Assembly (NCBI RefSeq): GCF_001457775.1
Contig: NZ_CYSG01000002.1
Coordinates: forward strand, 62,001-126,000
Direction of reading: 5' to 3'
From: Phaeobacter sp. CECT 5382
GTDB taxonomy: Bacteria; Pseudomonadota; Alphaproteobacteria; Rhodobacterales; Rhodobacteraceae
DNA: 64,000 nucleotides
Position numbers and translations under genes: made by a program. Of this stretch, positions 52,581 to 61,860 are shown piece by piece (positions within the stretch are counted from its first letter, which is position 1; each line of letters starts with the position of its first letter). Under the pieces are notes generated by a model that had not been told where the DNA came from, did no database searches, and worked only from the letters and a program-made list of their open reading frames with translations.

Positions 52581-54200
52581 ATGCTTGGCAAAATGATGCA
52601 CAAACCGCTGACGATCAGTTCACTGGTTGAACATGCGGGTCGTTATCACGGCGAAACCACGGTGACTTCGGTCGAAACCTCTGGAGAGGTGGTGCATTCC
52701 AGCTGGGGTGAGATCGAGGCCAACGCGCGCAAGCTGGCTGCGGCCCTCGAACGTCTGGGCGTCGCCAAGGGAGAGCGCTGCGGCACGATAGCCTGGAACA
52801 ACCGCCGCCACCTGGAGATCTATTTTGGTGTCGCTGGCGCAGGTATGATTTGCCACACGATCAATCCGCGTCTGAAACCAGAGCAGCTGATCTACATCAT
52901 CAATCACGCAGCTGATCAGGTGCTGTTCATTGATGCGACCTTTATCGCTGCGGTGGGCCAGCTGAAGCAACACCTGAAAACCCTGAAGCACATCGTTCTG
53001 ATGGGGCCGCGGGATGAGGCTGCAGCTGAAGCGGTGCCCGGTATTCTTTTCTATGACGAGCTGATCGCCGCCGAAGGTGATGACTACAGCTGGCCCGAGC
53101 TGGACGAGAACATGCCGTCGAGCCTGTGCTATACATCCGGCACCACCGGCAACCCCAAGGGCGTGCAATATACTCACCGCACCACGGTGTTGCATTCGCT
53201 GGGCGGCAATCAGCCAGACGGGCTAGCAATTTCGGCACGCGATACTGTCATGGCCGTGGTGCCGATGTTCCACGTCAACGCTTGGGGGGTGCCTTATATC
53301 GCCGCCGGAGTTGGTGCCAAGCTGGTGCTGCCGGGACCCAATCTGGATGGCGAGAGCCTGGTCAAGCTGATCGATGGCGAAGAGGTCACGCTGGCGCTGG
53401 GGGTTCCGACCATCTGGATGGGGCTGCTGCAGGCGCTGGAGAAGACCGGCAGCAAGGCCGCAAGCCTGACGCGCACCGTTGTGGGTGGCTCTGCATTGCC
53501 CACGGTGATGATTCCCGCCTTCCGTGACAAATACGGGGTCGAGTTGATTCATGCCTGGGGTATGACTGAGACCAGCCCCTTGGGGACATTGAACCATTTG
53601 CTGCAAAAGCATCAGGACCTTTCCGATACCGAGAAAGGGAGCATCCGTGAAGGTCAGGGGCGTCCGCCCTATGGGGTTGAGCTACGTATTGTCGATGAGG
53701 CAGGCCATGTGCTGCCCCATGATGGTGAAACACAGGGCGAGCTGCAGATCCGGGGCCATTGGATCATTGATACCTATTTTGGCCAGGACGAAAGTGCGCT
53801 GACCATGGATGGCTGGTTTGACACCGGTGATGTCGCGACGATTGATGGCGACGGCTACATGATCATCCGCGACCGCTCCAAGGATATCATCAAATCCGGC
53901 GGCGAGTGGATCTCGACCGTGGAGCTGGAAGACATCGCGATGTCGCACCCGATGGTGGCGCAGGCGGCTGCAATCGCCGCGCAGCATCCGAAATGGGATG
54001 AACGCCCGGTTCTGATTGCAATCAAGTCCGACGGTGATCTCACCGAAGAGGCATTGCTCGGCTTTTATGAGGGCAAAGTTGCCAGCTGGCAGATCCCGGA
54101 CAAGGTCATCTTTGTGACCGAGCTGCCGCTGGGCGGGACTGGAAAGGTCCTGAAGAACAAACTACGCGAATCATTCGGGCAAATCCTGCTCGAGAAGTGA
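52581..54200 (+). CDS. Acyl-CoA synthetase (AMP-forming, medium/long-chain type)
   Basis: An adenylate-forming ligase of 539 aa with the AMP-binding P-loop CYTSGTTGNPKGVQYTH, HAWGMTETSPLGT, DGWFDTGDVATID and the catalytic Lys region GGTGKVLKNKLRESF. It most resembles the FadD3/medium-chain CoA ligases used for fatty acids, aryl acids or polyketides. GGAGGAGACAAGCTAG precedes the ATG. Downstream is a strong terminator, so the three-gene unit ends here. Confidence 0.9.
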   Translation: MLGKMMHKPLTISSLVEHAGRYHGETTVTSVETSGEVVHSSWGEIEANARKLAAALERLGVAKGERCGTIAWNNRRHLEIYFGVAGAGMICHTINPRLKPEQLIYIINHAADQVLFIDATFIAAVGQLKQHLKTLKHIVLMGPRDEAAAEAVPGILFYDELIAAEGDDYSWPELDENMPSSLCYTSGTTGNPKGVQYTHRTTVLHSLGGNQPDGLAISARDTVMAVVPMFHVNAWGVPYIAAGVGAKLVLPGPNLDGESLVKLIDGEEVTLALGVPTIWMGLLQALEKTGSKAASLTRTVVGGSALPTVMIPAFRDKYGVELIHAWGMTETSPLGTLNHLLQKHQDLSDTEKGSIREGQGRPPYGVELRIVDEAGHVLPHDGETQGELQIRGHWIIDTYFGQDESALTMDGWFDTGDVATIDGDGYMIIRDRSKDIIKSGGEWISTVELEDIAMSHPMVAQAAAIAAQHPKWDERPVLIAIKSDGDLTEEALLGFYEGKVASWQIPDKVIFVTELPLGGTGKVLKNKLRESFGQILLEK

Positions 54201-54204
54201 TGCG

Positions 54205-54232
54205 AAAAGGGGCCGAAATTGGCCCCTTTTTC
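54205..54232 (+). terminator. Terminator of the aminotransferase-GMC-CoA ligase operon
   Basis: AAAAGGGGCC and GGCCCCTTTT form a 10-bp stem with a 6-nt loop, followed by T and C. It lies just after the CoA ligase stop. Confidence 0.9.
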
Positions 54233-54361
54233 ATACCGCCACATTGCCGTCACAAAGTCGCCATTTTGCCGTCATGTTGAGGTCATGATATTCAGCACAA
54301 AGCCGTATTTTCGCCTGAAAACCAATTGTTTACCTTTGTTACCAGCACGCAAACGGCGCAA

Positions 54362-54376
54362 TTAACACGTCGTTAA
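54362..54376 (+). promoter_or_regulatory. CtrA-type box upstream of motB
   Basis: TTAA-CACGTCG-TTAA is a perfect TTAA-N7-TTAA site about 49 nt before the motB ATG. CtrA controls motility genes in many roseobacters. Confidence 0.6.
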
Positions 54377-54424
54377 TAATTGCCCTGCTATCCCGGTTGT
54401 GGGTGAAAAATAGTGGTGGTGATT

Positions 54425-55258
54425 ATGAGCGCACAAAGCAACATGGCGCCTATTATCATCAAGAAGAAAAAAGTCGTTAGTGGCGGTGGCCACCATGGGG
54501 GGGCCTGGAAGGTCGCCTATGCCGACTTTGTGACAGCCATGATGGCTTTCTTCTTGTTGATGTGGCTGTTGAACGCAACAACGGAAAAGCAACGCAAGGG
54601 TCTGGCGGACTACTTTTCGCCATCCATTCCTTTGAGCCGGATATCCGGCGGTGGCAATGGCGCCTTCCAGGGCGACAGCATGTTCACCGAGGATATTCAG
54701 CCGCAGTCAGGCACGGGTGCCTCGGATATTAATCCGATGGATGCACAGCAGGCGCAGGGTGAAACCGGTGTCAGCGACGCTGAGAAGGCCGAAGAAGATA
54801 GCAAGTTTCGCGCCATTGAAGAACAACTTCAAGGCCGTGGTGGTGAAAGCATGGTCTCGGTCGAGATGTCGCGCCATATCATTACGCGGGTCACCGACGA
54901 AGGTCTGATCATCGAACTTTTTGAGACGGATGGAGTTTCGCTCTTTTCCAAAGGGCAGGCAGAACCGACGCCATTGTTCCGGGATCTGGTTCGGATGGTG
55001 GCGCGGGTCAGCGCCAGCGTGACCAATAATATCGCCATCAGCGGCCATATTCAGTCACATCCTGTGGTTTTGGCACAGAATCCGGTCTGGGAGATGTCTC
55101 ACGCTAGGGCAGATGCAGCGCGTACTCTGCTCGAATCGGGTGGCATGAAATCCAGCCGAATCCACCGCATCACCGGCCATGCAGACCGCAAACTGGCGGC
55201 AAGCAACCCGATGTCAGTGCGTAACAACCGGGTGGAGATCGTTCTCTTGCGGGAATAA
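54425..55258 (+). CDS. motB: Flagellar stator protein MotB
   Basis: MotB anchors the proton-driven stator to peptidoglycan. The 277 aa have a basic N-terminus, the membrane helix with the proton-carrying Asp in YADFVTAMMAFFLLMWLL, a plug and linker, and a C-terminal OmpA/PAL domain (ISGHIQSHPV, SHARADAARTLLESGG, VRNNRVEIVLLRE). ATG 54425 is the likely start; a GTG at 54413 would add four residues. motA is not in the window next to it. A CtrA box lies upstream. Confidence 0.93.
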   Translation: MSAQSNMAPIIIKKKKVVSGGGHHGGAWKVAYADFVTAMMAFFLLMWLLNATTEKQRKGLADYFSPSIPLSRISGGGNGAFQGDSMFTEDIQPQSGTGASDINPMDAQQAQGETGVSDAEKAEEDSKFRAIEEQLQGRGGESMVSVEMSRHIITRVTDEGLIIELFETDGVSLFSKGQAEPTPLFRDLVRMVARVSASVTNNIAISGHIQSHPVVLAQNPVWEMSHARADAARTLLESGGMKSSRIHRITGHADRKLAASNPMSVRNNRVEIVLLRE

Positions 55259-55310
55259 CTCTCCGACCACTTCACCTCCGGGCGGCAACAGATGCTTTGT
55301 ATTTTATCTG

Positions 55311-55325
55311 TTAGCCGCCCGTTAA
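55311..55325 (+). promoter_or_regulatory. CtrA-like box upstream of flgE
   Basis: TTAG-CCGCCCG-TTAA keeps the N7 spacing with one mismatch, 58 nt before the flgE ATG. A single weak match alone would not convince, but the location fits. Confidence 0.4.
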
Positions 55326-55382
55326 GTGATCATGCGCTAGCTGTTGCTCTCAGAAGGACTTATTGCAGCAGAAAGGCGCAAC

Positions 55383-56684
55383 ATGACCATTTCCTCAGCC
55401 CTGAATGCCGGTGTCTCCGGATTGAGTGCAAACGCAAGTTCATTGGCCGCAATTTCGGACAATATCGCGAACTCGTCGACCAGCGGCTACAAGCGCGTTC
55501 AGACAGATTTCCAATCCATGGTTGTTGGCTCCTCCGGTGGTACATATACCGCTGGCGGTGTGAGTTCGAGCAATGTCCGCCTGATCGACGAGCGTGGACC
55601 GCTGGTTGGCACCACCAATGCAACTGATCTTGCGGTGACTGAGCGAGGCATGTTGCCTGTTGCTTCTCTGACTGAAGTGGTAGCAAACAATGGCTCGCCA
55701 ACCATGAAGCTGACCACAACGGGCTCATTTAGGACCAATGCTGATGGGTATCTGACCACTGAATCGGGTCTCGTCCTGCTGGGCTGGCCTGCAGAAGCAG
55801 ATGGAACGGTTTCCGATGGTCCACGTGACACGGCCGAAGGCCTGGAGCCGGTGCAATATAACATGAACCAGCTCACCGGTGAGCCAACAACTTCTATTGG
55901 TCTAGGAGTGAACCTACCCGCCACCGATACTGAAGCTGGCAGTGCCGGTACCGTGCGAAACATGACGGTTGAATACTATGACAACCTGGGTAGCTCGCAA
56001 ACCCTGGGGATTACCTATACCCCAACGGTACCTGCTACCGGATCCTCGAACGAATGGACTGTTGAAATTACCGATAGCGCCTCTGGCGGGGCGGTGATCG
56101 GGGAATACACCGTGACCTTTAATGACAGCCGGACTGCGGGCGGTTCGCTTGCTTCGGTAACTGCGATCTCGGGTGGCGCCTATGATCCTGCCACAGGTAG
56201 TGTCATCGTTACCGTTGATGGCGGTCCGATGGAAATCACCGTTGGCTTGATTGGTGAAAGCGATGGTTTCACCCAATTGTCTGATACTTTTGCACCAGCA
56301 TCAGTCACCAAAGACGGTAACGAAGTAGGCACGATGGTTGGCGTCGAAGTTGACCCGCAGGGCTATGTGCGGGCGAACTATGATTCTGGTGCTAGCCGCA
56401 TTCTCTACAAGGTGCCGCTAGTTGACGTTCCCAATCAGAACGGCCTGCAAGCACTGGATCAGCAGACTTATCTGCCCTCTTCCCAAAGTGGATCCTACTT
56501 CCTGTGGGATGCAGGTGACGGACCCACTGGTGAGATCGCTTCTTACTCGCGTGAGGAATCTGCCACCGATGTGGCCACTGAATTGACGGATATGATCAAG
56601 ACGCAGCGGGCCTATTCGTCCAATGCAAAAGTGATCCAGACCGTCGATGAGATGCTTCAGGAAACCACGAACATCAAGCGGTAA
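55383..56684 (+). CDS. flgE: Flagellar hook protein FlgE
   Basis: FlgE builds the flexible hook. The 433 aa have the flagellar rod/hook N-terminal motif SSALNAGVSGLSANASSLAAISDNIANSSTSGYK, the Ser/Thr- and Gly-rich D1/D2 region and the C-terminal coiled segment VATELTDMIKTQRAYSSNAKVIQTVDEMLQ. ATG 55383 lies after AGAAAGGCGC. It is followed by flgK-flgL-flgI; a CtrA-like box precedes it. Confidence 0.94.
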   Translation: MTISSALNAGVSGLSANASSLAAISDNIANSSTSGYKRVQTDFQSMVVGSSGGTYTAGGVSSSNVRLIDERGPLVGTTNATDLAVTERGMLPVASLTEVVANNGSPTMKLTTTGSFRTNADGYLTTESGLVLLGWPAEADGTVSDGPRDTAEGLEPVQYNMNQLTGEPTTSIGLGVNLPATDTEAGSAGTVRNMTVEYYDNLGSSQTLGITYTPTVPATGSSNEWTVEITDSASGGAVIGEYTVTFNDSRTAGGSLASVTAISGGAYDPATGSVIVTVDGGPMEITVGLIGESDGFTQLSDTFAPASVTKDGNEVGTMVGVEVDPQGYVRANYDSGASRILYKVPLVDVPNQNGLQALDQQTYLPSSQSGSYFLWDAGDGPTGEIASYSREESATDVATELTDMIKTQRAYSSNAKVIQTVDEMLQETTNIKR

Positions 56685-56727
56685 ACATCGCTGATTATTG
56701 ATATCCGCTTAGAAAGAGCAGCCTGAC

Positions 56728-58173
56728 ATGTCGATCACGAGCGCACTAAATTCCGCGATGTCCGGGATAACCGCCAATGCGCGGTTAACCCAGGTGACTT
56801 CAGAAAACCTCGCCAATGCCCTGACACCAGGGTATTCGGCGCAAACCCTGAACCTGACCTCCGGTGGCTATACGGACGGCGTTAAAATTGGTGGCGTGGA
56901 ACGCGTAAGGGATGTGGCACTGCAGTCCAGTGCGCGTACTGCCGAAGCCGAGTACGCCGCCTCTGGTGTCTATGCGGATTTCTATACCAAGATGACCGGT
57001 CTGGTCGGGACTGTGGATGATGAAACCTCGATCTCGGCGCAGATCTCCAATTTTGATGCCGCTCTGATCGAGGCGATTTCCAGACCGGATTCAACAGAAA
57101 GGCTGCATGAATTGTCGGTACAGGCCAGTCTGGTGATCGATTCGATCACCAGTGCTGCCGACGGTCTGAATGCACTGCGCGTTTCGGCGGAAACTGCTAT
57201 TGATATTCAGGTTGATCAGCTCAATGCGGATCTCAAGGAAATCGAAAAGCTGAATGCGCGTATCGTTGTGTCGCAAGCAGCGGGGACCAATACCACCGCG
57301 ATGGAAGATCAGCGGGATCTGCTGATCGATTCCGTCAACAAGTCCATTCCTGTCAATGTCGTGCAGCGGGGGCAGGGCCAGGTGGCGCTCTATTCCGAAG
57401 GCGGCGTTGCCCTGATTGATGGCAAAGCCTCAGAGCTGAGCTTTGATGCCAAGCGCAATATCGAACCACAGATGACCCTGGGCAACGGCCTGTTGTCGGG
57501 GCTCGAGATCAACGGGCGGCTGATTGATACCTCGGCGAATGGACCATTGCGGGGCGGCACGCTTGCCTCTGAATTTGACATTCGCGACAATGTCGCCGTC
57601 GAGGCACAGGTCGATTTGGATGCGGTGACCGCAGATCTGATCGGACGGTTTCAGGACTCAGGCCTGGATCCGACCATTGGCGTCGGGGATGCCGGGATTT
57701 TTACCGATAGCGGCAGCGCCTTTGATCCCGTCGACACAGTTGGGGTGTCTGCCCGCCTAGAACTGAATACCCTGGTTGCCATGGATGGGGATGCCGAAAC
57801 CTGGCGGTTCCGTGATGGTCTTTATGCGGCGGCGCCGGGTGATCCCGGCGATGCTAGCCAATTGATTGCCTATTCCGATGCGATTGCAGAAAACCGGACG
57901 GTTTCCACCACCAAGCTCGGTACCGTCACGGCGGATCTCAACACCATGAGCGCCTCGCTGATGTCGCGCTTTGCGCGTGACAGTAACGGTGCCAACAACA
58001 CAATGAGCTACGCGGCGACCAGCTTTACCGAAATGGCGCAGGCGGAACTGGCTCTGGGTGTGGATTCGGATGCTGAATTGCAAAACCTTATGCTCATTGA
58101 AAATGCCTATGCAGCCAATGCCAAGATGCTGTCAGCCATTGATGAAATGATGCAAACCCTTCTGAGGATTTAA
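56728..58173 (+). CDS. flgK: Flagellar hook-associated protein FlgK
   Basis: FlgK forms the hook-filament junction. The 481 aa show the N-terminal SITSALNSAMSGITANARLTQVTSENLANALTPGYS and the C-terminal LMLIENAYAANAKMLSAIDEMMQTLL, the paired helices that polymerise. The central region is variable, as is normal. It is translated just ahead of flgL (3-nt spacing). Confidence 0.94.
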   Translation: MSITSALNSAMSGITANARLTQVTSENLANALTPGYSAQTLNLTSGGYTDGVKIGGVERVRDVALQSSARTAEAEYAASGVYADFYTKMTGLVGTVDDETSISAQISNFDAALIEAISRPDSTERLHELSVQASLVIDSITSAADGLNALRVSAETAIDIQVDQLNADLKEIEKLNARIVVSQAAGTNTTAMEDQRDLLIDSVNKSIPVNVVQRGQGQVALYSEGGVALIDGKASELSFDAKRNIEPQMTLGNGLLSGLEINGRLIDTSANGPLRGGTLASEFDIRDNVAVEAQVDLDAVTADLIGRFQDSGLDPTIGVGDAGIFTDSGSAFDPVDTVGVSARLELNTLVAMDGDAETWRFRDGLYAAAPGDPGDASQLIAYSDAIAENRTVSTTKLGTVTADLNTMSASLMSRFARDSNGANNTMSYAATSFTEMAQAELALGVDSDAELQNLMLIENAYAANAKMLSAIDEMMQTLLRI

Positions 58174-58176
58174 GAA

Positions 58177-59181
58177 ATGATTTACAAATCCTATGGCGAT
58201 CTGACCAGCCATTCTTACCTGCGCAACCGTAATGCAGAACTGAAGGTCGATATCGCCACCCTGTCCGAAGAGCTGGCCACCGGTAAGAAATCCGATCTCG
58301 TCAGCGAATTGGGAGGGGATTTCTCCTACCTGGCGGATATCGAAAACAACCTCAACCGCCTGGACAGCCAGATGGTTGCAACCGGCGAAACAGAGCTTTT
58401 TGCGCTGGGTATGCAGAGCAACCTGTCGCGAATCCAGGACAGCACCCAGAATATGCGGGACAACATCTATTCTGCGACGCCCAGTATGACCTCCACGGAT
58501 GCGCAGCGCTTCTCGACTGAGGCGGCCCGGCAGCTGGACACTGCGATCAGCTCGCTCAATGGTTGGGTTGGCGGTCGCAGCCTGTTTGCCGGCACTGCAA
58601 CTGGTACCTCGCCGTTGAACAGCACAGATACCTTGATGACGGAACTGCTGGGCGAAGTCGCGGGTCTGACCGATGCGGATGACATCATTCAGGCCGTGAA
58701 GGACTGGTTTGCTGATCCAGCTGGATTTGACACCGCGATGTATGTCGGCTCGACCACGGATCTGACCCCGGTTGAAGTGGGCGATGGTGAAGAAGTCTCT
58801 TTGTCACTGAGGGCCGATAACCCGGATCTGAAGCATTCGTTGCAAAGTTTCGCCATTATTGCCCTTATCAACGAACCCTCACTGGGCCTGTCTCATGGGA
58901 CACAGATTGATTTGGCACGCGCTGGGGGGGGCGAGTTGGCTGACAGTACCGATCGCATGATCGATGTGCAGGCCGACATTGGTTTCATTGAAGCCCAGTT
59001 GGAACGGGTGAATACGCGCAATGTGGCCTCCAAAACCAGCCTGAGCCTCGCCTACAATGAAATTGTTCTTGCCGACACTTATGAGACGACCACCCGGTTT
59101 GAAGCTTCTGAAGTTCAGCTGGAGATTCTCTATACGGTGACATCGCGCAGCGCGAACCTCAATCTAGTGAACTATATGTGA
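58177..59181 (+). CDS. flgL: Flagellar hook-filament junction protein FlgL (flagellin family)
   Basis: FlgL is the second junction protein. The 334 aa have the flagellin-like N-terminal helix LTSHSYLRNRNAELKVDIATLSEELATGKK and the C-terminal helix VASKTSLSLAYNEIVLADTYETTTRFEAS. The protein has no long variable surface domain, which distinguishes it from the filament flagellin. It overlaps flgI. Confidence 0.9.
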   Translation: MIYKSYGDLTSHSYLRNRNAELKVDIATLSEELATGKKSDLVSELGGDFSYLADIENNLNRLDSQMVATGETELFALGMQSNLSRIQDSTQNMRDNIYSATPSMTSTDAQRFSTEAARQLDTAISSLNGWVGGRSLFAGTATGTSPLNSTDTLMTELLGEVAGLTDADDIIQAVKDWFADPAGFDTAMYVGSTTDLTPVEVGDGEEVSLSLRADNPDLKHSLQSFAIIALINEPSLGLSHGTQIDLARAGGGELADSTDRMIDVQADIGFIEAQLERVNTRNVASKTSLSLAYNEIVLADTYETTTRFEASEVQLEILYTVTSRSANLNLVNYM

Positions 59182-60284
59182 TGATGAAATTTTTTCGCCT
59201 TCTCGTCGCCTGTCTCCTGTTGCCGACCCTGGCGCAGGCTAATGCAATTCGCCTGAAGGACCTTGTCGAATTTGACGGGGTTCGCGGCAATGATCTGGTT
59301 GGCTACGGTCTCGTGGTTGGTCTGAACGGGACCGGGGACGGGTTGCGAAACTCGCCCTTCACCGAGGAGATCATGTCCAATATTCTGGAGCGTCTCGGGG
59401 TCAATGTGACCGGCGAGCAGTTCCGACCCAAAAACGTGGCGGCGGTCTTTGTGACTGCGACCCTTCCACCCTTTGCCCGGGTTGGTGGAACCGTGGATAT
59501 CACGGTTTCCGCCATTGGTGATTCCAAAAGCCTTTTGGGTGGTACGCTGATCATGACGCCGATGAATGCAGCGGATGGTCAGATCTATGCGGTTGCCCAA
59601 GGCACCATCCTTGCCGGTGGCGCTGTCGCCGAAGGTGAAGGTGCCAGCGTTACTCAGGGGGTTCCGACCTCGGGTGTGATCCCTTCAGGGGCGCGGGTGG
59701 AACGGGAGATCGACTTTGATCTGTCTTCGCTCAGCTCCATGCGGCTGGCCCTGCGGGAACCCGATTTCACCACGGCCGAGCGTATCGAGCGCGCCGTGAA
59801 TGCTGAATTTGGCCGCAACGTGGCTTTGATGCGCGATTCGGGTACTGTTGAGATCGATATTCCGGGGACCAAGGCTCGCTCAACCGCTCATGCTGTGGGG
59901 CGGATGGAGAATATTCTTGTTGAACCTCAGCGCAAGGCGCGCGTGGTGGTGGATCAGCGTTCCGGCACCATCGTCATGGGAAGTGATGTCAGGATTTCTC
60001 GTGTGGCCGTTGCACAGGGGAATCTGACCCTGCGGATCGAACAGGCGCCGCTGGTTTCGCAACCCAGCCCCTTTAGCAATGGTGAAACGGTTGTCGTGCC
60101 GCGCACCACCGCTGCGATCGACGAAGAAGACGGTATTCAGCTGGCAGAAGTGCCAGAATCAACCTCCTTGTCCGAAGTGGTCGCTGGTCTGAACGCCCTT
60201 GGGGTTTCGCCGCGGGATATGATTGATATCCTCAAAAGCCTGAAGGCTGCGGGTGCGCTCCATGCAGAATTCATAGTGCGCTAA
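59181..60284 (+). CDS. flgI: Flagellar P-ring protein FlgI
   Basis: FlgI forms the bushing ring around the rod in the periplasm. The roughly 367 aa have a signal peptide (LLVACLLLPTLAQA), the conserved start NAIRLKDLVEFDGVRGNDLVGYGLVVGLNGTGDG, FRPKNVAAVFVTATLPPF and the late VAVAQGNLTLRI. ATG 59181 overlaps the flgL stop (TGATGATG). Another GTG/ATG lies one codon either side. Confidence 0.95.
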   Translation: MMKFFRLLVACLLLPTLAQANAIRLKDLVEFDGVRGNDLVGYGLVVGLNGTGDGLRNSPFTEEIMSNILERLGVNVTGEQFRPKNVAAVFVTATLPPFARVGGTVDITVSAIGDSKSLLGGTLIMTPMNAADGQIYAVAQGTILAGGAVAEGEGASVTQGVPTSGVIPSGARVEREIDFDLSSLSSMRLALREPDFTTAERIERAVNAEFGRNVALMRDSGTVEIDIPGTKARSTAHAVGRMENILVEPQRKARVVVDQRSGTIVMGSDVRISRVAVAQGNLTLRIEQAPLVSQPSPFSNGETVVVPRTTAAIDEEDGIQLAEVPESTSLSEVVAGLNALGVSPRDMIDILKSLKAAGALHAEFIVR

Positions 60285-60345
60285 TCCTGCGCGCTGCCGG
60301 ATTTCCGGTCTGTTTCTGTCCGCAATTGGTCGTCCTGATCTTTGA

Positions 60346-60377
60346 ACCCCCGAGGCGCCGCAAGGTGTTTCGGGGGT
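60346..60377 (+). terminator. Possible terminator of flgI
   Basis: ACCCCCGA and TCGGGGGT form a perfect 8-bp stem over a 16-nt loop, followed by CCTTCTTTG. The T tract is only fair. Confidence 0.5.
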
Positions 60378-60735
60378 CCTTCTTTGCCACGGGTTAAGCG
60401 TGAGGGGCTGGTCTCGGGGCCGGTCTTGCGACTGCCCAGTGTTTTGCGATTGTCCAGTGATGTCAGTTGACCAAACCCTTGAGCAAACTGGCCTCAATCC
60501 GGGGGCAAGGTGAGACTAAGGCGGAAACAGCAGTGTCCCATGACACAGTCCTAAGAGCCCTAGTCCCAGGGACTTTGCCCAAGGCAATCAGAGCAGCAGC
60601 GATTGTGCTGGGATTTATGCTGTTTCGGAGGGCCGGTTGCGCTGGTTCCAGCGAAGGCAGCCAGTAAAGACCAGGTATGATCTCTTGAGGAGCGGGGTTG
60701 GATCTGAGGATCTAGGCCCGATGTCGCCAGGCAAG
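60378..60735. other. Gene-free region between converging flagellar operons
   Basis: No protein with family-like sequence is seen between flgI and fliP. The region carries a short direct repeat (60426-60459) and a small palindrome (GTGTC-CCAT-GACAC near 60534). A 66-codon open frame at about 60467-60667 starts with TTG and has no family signature. Confidence 0.5.
60426..60459 (+). repeat. Short direct repeat in the flgI-fliP gap
   Basis: Two copies of a 16-nt unit, TTGCGACTGCCCAGTG (60426-60441) and TTGCGATTGTCCAGTG (60444-60459), lie 18 nt apart and differ at two positions. Confidence 0.5.
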
Positions 60736-60777
60736 AAATAGCCCCTGATCCACGCGGGATCGGGGGCTATTTTGTTT
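60736..60777. terminator. Strong hairpin terminator in the flgI-fliP gap
   Basis: AAATAGCCCCTGATCC pairs with GGATCGGGGGCTATTT over a 5-nt loop, then TTTGTTTT on the plus strand; the opposite strand ends in ATTTCTT. It can terminate the plus-strand flagellar run or the fliP operon. Confidence 0.8.
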
Positions 60778-60823
60778 TCAAATCTCTGCCTGGAAGGGCG
60801 GGATTTGTGTCTCTTTTTAAAGG

Positions 60824-61567
60824 CTAGGGATAATAGCTGCGCACCAGCGATGTGGCGATCAACCCCCAACCATCAGCAACCACAAAAAAGGCCAGCTTGA
60901 ACGGCAGCGAAACGGTCGCCGGTGGCACCATCATCATCCCCATCGACATCAGGACAGCAGCAACGACCAAATCGATCACCAGAAAGGGCAAAAACACCAA
61001 AAAGCCGATCTGAAAGGCCTTGGCGATTTCAGACAGCATGAAGCTGGGGATCAGCACCGACAGAGGTGCCTCTGGGGTTGGATCTATGCCTGATGTGCCC
61101 GGACGCAGGTCCGCAATGGCGTAAAAAGTATCGGGATCCAGACGGTTGGCCATAAATCCGCGAAACGGTTCAAGCCCCCGCATAAGGCCGGTTTCCACAT
61201 CGATCTGCTCTTCGATCAGGGGGCTGATGCCCACCTGCCAGGCCTCGACAAATACCGGCTCCATCACAAAATAGGTGAGGAACAGCGCCAGGCTGATCAT
61301 CATCATGTTCGGAGGGGACTGCTGCAGGCCAATGCCCTGGCGCAGGATCGACAGAACCGTGACTAGGAAGGGAAAGCAGGTGATCATGATCAACAGGCCG
61401 GGCGCCAGGCTGAGCACGGTAATCAGCAGGATCAGTTGAATGGAGCGCGCCGAGATAGACTGACCATCGGCGAGCGACAGGCTGAGATCCTGAGCCATTG
61501 CCGCCTGCGGCAGCATAAAGACTGCGCAGGCGGTTATCAGTGTGAGTGCAAAGGCTGTGCGTGTCAT
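60824..61567 (-). CDS. fliP: Flagellar export apparatus protein FliP
   Basis: FliP is an inner-membrane component of the type III flagellar export gate. The 247 aa show a cleaved signal peptide (CAVFMLPQAAMAQ), LLITVLSLAPGLLIMITCFPFLVTVLSILRQ, a loop with LGLQQSPPNMMMISLALFLT and the C-terminal LIPSFMLSEIAKAFQIGFL, all typical. It is the last gene of the fliF-fliH-like-fliN-fliP minus-strand group, with a 4-nt overlap to fliN. Confidence 0.95.
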   Translation of the reverse strand: MTRTAFALTLITACAVFMLPQAAMAQDLSLSLADGQSISARSIQLILLITVLSLAPGLLIMITCFPFLVTVLSILRQGIGLQQSPPNMMMISLALFLTYFVMEPVFVEAWQVGISPLIEEQIDVETGLMRGLEPFRGFMANRLDPDTFYAIADLRPGTSGIDPTPEAPLSVLIPSFMLSEIAKAFQIGFLVFLPFLVIDLVVAAVLMSMGMMMVPPATVSLPFKLAFFVVADGWGLIATSLVRSYYP

Positions 61568-61860
61568 CCCAGACCGTTTTGCAAATCGGCGATTTCAGTC
61601 AGGCGGACGGCCAGCTGGCCGGCGTTTTCACCGTCCATTTCTTCGAGCTGTCCACGGGCAACCAGACGGTCACCCACATAGAGGTCGACCGGGTCTTCAA
61701 CCCGTTTGTCGAGGGTCAGAATGGCGTTCTCACCAAGACCGACCAGATCGCGGATCAGGGGCCGGGCTTTACCGACCGAAACCACCACTTCGACGGGAAC
61801 CGAAACAAAGGGATTGCTGGCATCGGTGGCTTTCATGTTGAGATCGTCGGCGTCATCCAT
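61564..61860 (-). CDS. fliN: Flagellar motor switch protein FliN
   Basis: FliN is the small C-ring subunit. The 98 aa have the SpoA domain VPVEVVVSVGKARPLIRDLVGLGENAIL and DPVDLYVGDRLVARGQ. ATG 61860 is chosen: the preceding open frame adds 20 non-family residues and lies inside the FliH-like gene. The start overlaps that gene's stop by 8 nt. Confidence 0.92.
   Translation of the reverse strand: MDDADDLNMKATDASNPFVSVPVEVVVSVGKARPLIRDLVGLGENAILTLDKRVEDPVDLYVGDRLVARGQLEEMDGENAGQLAVRLTEIADLQNGLG

Noticed and set aside
60467-60667. 66-codon open frame between flgI and fliP
   Set aside because: TTG start, no ribosome-binding site, no recognisable family; unlikely to be a gene.
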